The translations under genes were made by a program, and so were the position numbers. Below are positions 59,252-64,000 of a DNA stretch of 64,000 bases, piece after piece (within the stretch, counting starts at the first letter, position 1; the number at the start of each line of letters is the position of its first letter). Source of the DNA: Phanerochaete sordida (Eukaryota > Basidiomycota > Agaricomycetes > Polyporales > Phanerochaetaceae); NCBI GenBank assembly GCA_019973155.2, contig BPQB01000025.1, positions 248,001 to 312,000 of the forward strand, read 5' to 3'. The notes below the pieces were generated by a model that saw only the letters and a list, made by a program, of their open reading frames with translations, did no database searches and had not been told where the DNA came from.

Positions 59252-62200
59252 TTATGTTGGGGGCCAAGCAGTCCGCCCGGGGTGCTGACCCCAGTTGTCC
59301 CAGACGTGGTTCTGCCATTCAACAACTAGAATTGTGGCGCGTGTATAGGCTTCATGCACGACGCCCCGCCAACCGTCGCGTGTGAGGGCGTCCGTGATGT
59401 TGAATGGCGTCGCGGACGGCGACGAGGAGGGTGGTATCGCGTTTCGGAGTAGGTGGTTCTTCGAGATGTGCGAGAAGAGGTCCGGTGTGAAGGCGTCGTA
59501 ATAGGTGGTGAGGAAGATCTGTTTGGCGCGGATGGTGGAAAGACTGCTAACGAATTAGCCAGTGTTCGAGTAGGAAGATGAGGGACACGCACTGATACAT
59601 GTAGATCAGTATCAGTATCTGCAGGACGACGAACGTCCACAACACCCATGTGTTCATGAAATCGATCGCGAACAGACCGCGGCCTCGGATCAACTTGCCC
59701 TTGCTAACCGCCTCGCGCGGCAGCCAGTCCTTCGCCTGAATATTGGGGTCGGACTGCCGCCTCTTCAGATTCTCAACAAGGTCTTTTCGAGCGTTCTGCG
59801 CGGCCTGCGACTTGCGGTAGAGCTCGTCCAGCTTGTTGTCGTCCCTTCGATAGACAATGCGGGAGCTTATGACAGTCGTCAGCACGCGTGAGCTGCCAAG
59901 TAACAGCTGAACCTACTCGTCGCTCTCGCCGAAGTCCTCAGCCATCTGGTGAATCGCCTCGCGGAGGCGCGTGATGCTTTCTCTGCGAGTCATCGGTCGA
60001 CCGTCGCGCTCACTGCCCTCTTCCTTCACCCATATTTTCGCTGGCTGCATCACCAATGACGCGTCCTCTTCCTCCGACTTGACTTCGCGGCCCATGGGGT
60101 CCACAAGCGTGATAGCTCGCTTCGCGCGCAACGCAGGGAGCGACTCCGCAGGCGGAGCGTCTCGCGCGCCTTCCTCGCTCTGCGCCGGTTCGGAGACAGG
60201 CGGCTCGGGTTGCTCCACGATCTCATTGCCATATGGATCGACCAGCTTCATGCTGGGCGACTTGAAGCGGCGCGGGCGCACAGTCGGGGGCGTGCTAGGG
60301 CGCTGCTCCCCTCTTGGCTCCCCTCTTGGCTCCCCTCTTGGCTCCTCGCGCAGCACTGGCGCAGGTGGAGGAGGCGGGACAGGCTGCTCCTTCGGCGGCG
60401 GGGGCACGAGCGGCGGGAACATCTCCGACATGCTGTCGACGGCAGGATCGCCTGTGCCAGGGCCGATCATGGGCACCTCGGGCATGCTCTCGCCAGACGT
60501 CTCGCTCTCGAAGCGGACCTTGAGGATGCTCTTCCGGCGCATCGAGTTCGCGGGTGTGGGCTGCCATGCGCCGGGCGGCGCTGGCGTCGGGACGACGACC
60601 GACGGCTCTGCTGGATTCGCTGCTTGGGTCGGAGTCTCTGCTTCGGGGGGCAAGGTAGGGGCCGGCGGCGGGTTCATGACGGGCCTCTCTGGTCTCTCGG
60701 CAGGTACTGGCGTGGGAGCCCACGCGCCGGGAGGCCTCGGCGTCTTGACGGCGGTGAAGTCGGCCAGCAGGCTTCTGCGTTCCCTGATCGGCGTGGCCTG
60801 ACGGTCATATTCGTCTTCGGACGACGACGGGGGTGCTGGTAGCTCGGGCAAGTCGCGCGGCGGTGATGGCGTCTCAAATTCGAACTTCGAGAGGTTCTGC
60901 GGATTCCGCGGTGGGGTGGATAGCCCGAACGGCGATTCTGGAGAGTGTTCGCGGACTGGAGATAACTGCGGAGATGAAGGAGAGGCCGCAGTCACGAAAC
61001 TATCTGGAAATACACTCGACTGGTTTTGCTCAGGCGATGCTGCCGAAGGCGGAGAGGGTGTTCTTCTTGATCTAGACGGCCCTGCCTCATCAGGAGGTAA
61101 TGCACTGGGTCGTGCTAATGGAGTGCTGGAGACTTGAGACTCGCGGTCACTCGCTGTACGCGCCATCAGAAGAGCTCATGTGAGTTATTAAAGTAGTACG
61201 CACCACTCTCGATGTCCGTAGGCGCGAGCTCCTCTGTTGGAGCATTGATGAGGTCCACAGGCTCGATCCTTGTCCGCTGCGTAAGGTGGAACCGCGGCTC
61301 AGGGAGCGGCTCGTCGCCAAAGTCCCGCTGCTTCCCCTTATCCCTTCGTCGCTCAGTGACGTCCACGGTCTTCTCGGGCCTCGGCGGTGCGTCGTCTCTT
61401 CGACCCGGGGAGCGAACCGGGATGAGGCTAGGGCGCGTGCCAAGCCGACTTGACGGCCGTGACTCCGGGGTGGAGGGCCGTTTCTGTGGCGTGTCGACGT
61501 CTGCCTGGAACGGCGGGAGGTTCGCGCGCCGCTTCGGCATCGCCCACCCGAAGCGCGAGCTCGCCTCGCGCGCACGGTCATCCTCCGTCGTCTCGCTGAA
61601 CGCGGGCGATTGCGAGCGCCGCGACTGCAGTTCCGCCGACGACGCGCGGTGCAGCAACGACTTAGGCGGGGCGGCCTCCTGGCTGAGGCTGCTCGTGCGG
61701 CTACGCTCACCCGATACTCTGCGGCCGTTCACGAGACTCGTATGGCGCACGCGCGACGGACTCTCTAGGCGGTTGGGATCCCAGTCGGCAGGCGGCCGAC
61801 CGTAGCCTGAGCCTGGTACAGGTGGTGAGGGAGGAAGCGGAGACAGAGAGCGCGGGATTTGGTAGACCCATTGCGGGTGCGCCGCGTTCCAGTTCCGCTC
61901 ACGTTCCACCACAACGGGGTTATGTGGCTCCTCGCGGCCGTTCGGAACGACACTGGGATCGGGGGATTCTGCACGAGCCAAGTTGTTGATGCGACCTGGA
62001 GATTGCCAGCTTATAGGTCGGCCGTTGATGAAGTTGTAGGCTTGGTCCGATCCAGGTCGCGGTGGCGTTCCATGAATCCGAGCGCGACCGTTAGGAGAGC
62101 CAACACTCTGACTTGAAGACGCTCGTCGTTGTCGTGGCTTGTTCCAGTTATGCTCCTTTTCCCTGAGCTTCTCGTCGTCAAACTCGGCTATCCGTTCACG

Positions 62201-63973
62201 ATCTAGCGATATCATTAGGGCGAAGCAGAACCAAAATTATATCAGGTAGCTCACCGTCCGCATTCGAGCTCATGGAGCTTCCCAGTGATGACCGGCTTCC
62301 ATAGCTTCGAAGGGAGGTCATGCTGGCTCGCCTTGACACATCGCGTCCAGGGCTGCCAGTGTTACCAGGCCGGATAGTAGTATTAAAGGATGGAGAGCCT
62401 CCCGAAACGCGTCGTGCGGATTCTGGGGTCCGTCCAGGCGATCTGCCGTTGGGCTTGTTCCAGAGACGTTCGCGCTCGTAGCGCTTGTCTTGCTCATCAG
62501 CCCTATAGCGGTCTTGAACTGCTCGTAGGGAGCGAATGAACAGAAGATCGATGCGAAACATAGTTTGTGCACTTACAATCTGAGGCTGAAATTGAAGAGC
62601 TCCTCGATGCTGTTGATGCTCAATTTAGGAGTCCCTTTATCATGCGGCGCGAGAAACTCACAGGTCACGCTTTCTCGTCCGCCGCTCACTCGTCTGGGAA
62701 TCGGGATGTTGTGCGCCGTATGCGACTTCAAGTGCGCACGAGAAGCTGCATTCGGTGAGACTTCTCGAGCATTTGGTCGTGCACCGGGGAAAGGAACTGG
62801 GAAATGTCAGTCAGAAGGAAAGCGTAAATGGGTGAAGTACGCTCACGTCTGCTACGCTGTCCCACATAGGACTCTCCCTCGCTGTCGAGTCCCTTCATGG
62901 CATGTTGCATGTCCGAGTCTTCCCCAAGCAGATCTGAGGGCAGAACATGTGAGCGCATACAAAAGAGCGCCACGGCAGCCACTCACTCGACTGGGACTCA
63001 AAGTGCGACGGCATCTGCATCGTCCGCATAGGCGTGCTGGAAGCAACTGGCGCACCGGACATTGAGGGCTCTCGGTCCATATGGCGGAACATCTTCGCAG
63101 TCTCGCCGCTGGTTTCTCCCGACGCGTCCAGGACGGTCGGAGGCTCCAGTTGCATGAGTTCTTCAGCCCCGCTCATAACGTTGTCCATGGCGAACGCGGT
63201 GCTCCTCGTGGGCTCCTGCGAAGCCGTGGAAGAACGCAGGTTAGCGGCGAGCCTGTCCTGGAGCGCGCCGATTCTGGCAGCCGACGCGGAGGCATAGCGA
63301 GAGGATTCGGACGCCTCGGAGCTTTCTGCACGAGACGTATGAAGTGAGATGAAAGGCAGTGGGAGGCACGGCACGCACTCGGGTGGACTTCTGCTTCCTC
63401 GTCGCTGACGATCCTCCGCTTACCCTTCAGCTGCTCGCGCTCCTGTTGCACGCGCTCCACTCGGGGGCTGTCCTCGACCTCGCTGCTGTCGATACTGTTC
63501 CTCCTGTGGCCGGATCTCCTCTTGGGCGGCGTCCACTCGGAGTGGACCTTGGAGAACAGATCCTTGAACTTCTGCACGTGAACGGACTCGGAGACGGTGG
63601 CGTGAGGGGACTCGAAGTCGGACTCTATGTCACTGGCGTTCTCGGGGCGTCGTGGGGAAGGGGGTCGCCGGGTGGATGAGCGATCTTGGCCCATTGCGTG
63701 CATGACCTTGCGCAATCGCTCCGCGCCGGTCTCTTGGGTGGTCTGTGAGGGTGTCGCATCGAAGGCGGAGCTGAGCTGCGGCCTGGCGGTGACGCGCGGG
63801 GTCGCCTGCTCGTCATCGTCGCTGTACGGAACGTCCAACGCGTCCATGTGCGAGGAAAGACGCGAAGGGCCAGCTTGCGGCGCCAGATATTGGAGGTCGG
63901 ATCCGGACCGTTGGGAGTACTGTGAGAATCGCGAGAGGCGGGGACGAGATACGGCGGGGGTGTTATCCATCAT
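59252..63973 (-). CDS. Large disordered protein with repeated WN motifs and a C-terminal membrane anchor
   Basis: About 1,410 residues in ten exons (63379-63973, 62987-63325, 62847-62933, 62662-62796, 62577-62609, 62255-62518, 61204-62202, 59917-61153, 59593-59844, 59252-59543). The start is the ATG pair at 63968-63973, so an upstream exon outside the window cannot be excluded. The N terminus has a helix-like block (HVQKFKDLFSKVHSEWTPP). The middle is Ser/Pro/Arg-rich with three similar charged motifs, YERERLWNKP, REKEHNWNKP and VERERNWNAA. A GEPR repeat and SP/TP sites follow. Near the end a basic coiled segment (DELYRKSQAAQNARKDL) is followed by one TM helix (WTFVVLQILILIYMY) and a 95-residue C-terminal domain (STIRAKQIFLTTYYDAFTPD). 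The layout suggests a nuclear-envelope, spindle-pole or ER protein, which is inference; I do not recognise the family. Confidence 0.72.
60309..60344 (-). repeat. 12-bp tandem repeat encoding GEPR units
   Basis: Three exact copies of CCCTCTTGGCTC (plus-strand view) inside the long exon, encoding EEPRGEPRGEPRGEQ. Exact identity points to recent slippage. Confidence 0.85.
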
Positions 63974-64000
63974 GCATGCAAACCACCCGCTGGCGACGTC

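Noticed and set aside
59971..60801. 276-residue Gly/Ser-rich plus-strand frame
   Set aside because: Antisense to the Pro-rich exon of the large WN-motif gene.

Overview
This window looks like nuclear DNA from a filamentous basidiomycete, most likely a wood- or litter-decaying Agaricomycete. Genes are dense and broken by many short introns (mostly 45-80 nt). The gene set contains a fungal LPMO (AA9), a CBM1 protein, GH18 and GH17 enzymes, a metazoan/plant-type complex I subunit lost in yeasts, and several protein families I know mainly from mushrooms. Exon structures were worked out by hand: I joined reading frames at GT/GC..AG junctions so that phase and family motifs were preserved. All models are predictions without transcript support.

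Layout. 1-19.5 kb: the 3' end of an AA9 LPMO (+); a homeodomain transcription factor (-); an NDR-type AGC kinase with a CRIB-like motif near its N terminus (+); a membrane-anchored GH18 chitinase (-); a secreted CBM1 protein (-); two single-pass membrane proteins, one with a long Pro/Ser mucin-like repeat (-,-); and a coiled-coil protein with an NFKBIL1-like HPD domain (-). 20-32 kb: a GTPBP1/2-family GTPase (+); a multi-pass RING-H2 ubiquitin ligase (+); an NAD(P)-binding extended SDR/NmrA-like protein (-); the small subunit of arginine-pathway carbamoyl-phosphate synthase (-), preceded by a spliced upstream ORF that encodes an arginine attenuator peptide; and a PTGR-type MDR reductase (+). 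32-46.4 kb: a large Dnt1/Net1-like nucleolar protein (-) divergent from a tiny NDUFB2 gene (+); a METTL16-type U6 snRNA m6A methyltransferase (-); a 1,350-residue disordered plus gelsolin-repeat protein (+); and a GH17 glucanase (+). 46.6-64 kb: a GPI-anchored Cys-rich protein (-), a 3.4-kb gene-poor stretch, a small conserved unknown (-), an aldo/keto reductase (+), palmitoyl-protein thioesterase (+), a truncated duplicate of the gelsolin-gene N terminus (-) and a large C-terminally membrane-anchored protein with repeated WN motifs (-).

How the genes relate. There is no operon-like or secondary-metabolite cluster. The content is a housekeeping mosaic (arginine synthesis, respiration, RNA modification, lysosomal depalmitoylation) mixed with cell-wall and biomass enzymes. 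The features I find most interesting are about gene structure: a spliced AAP uORF, an apparent 1-nt exon next to a 5-nt exon, an 11-nt exon bounded by a GC donor, a higher than expected number of GC-AG introns, a CRIB motif on an NDR kinase, and a truncated paralogue that keeps the parental first intron. No tRNA, rRNA, CRISPR array or intact transposable element was recognised.
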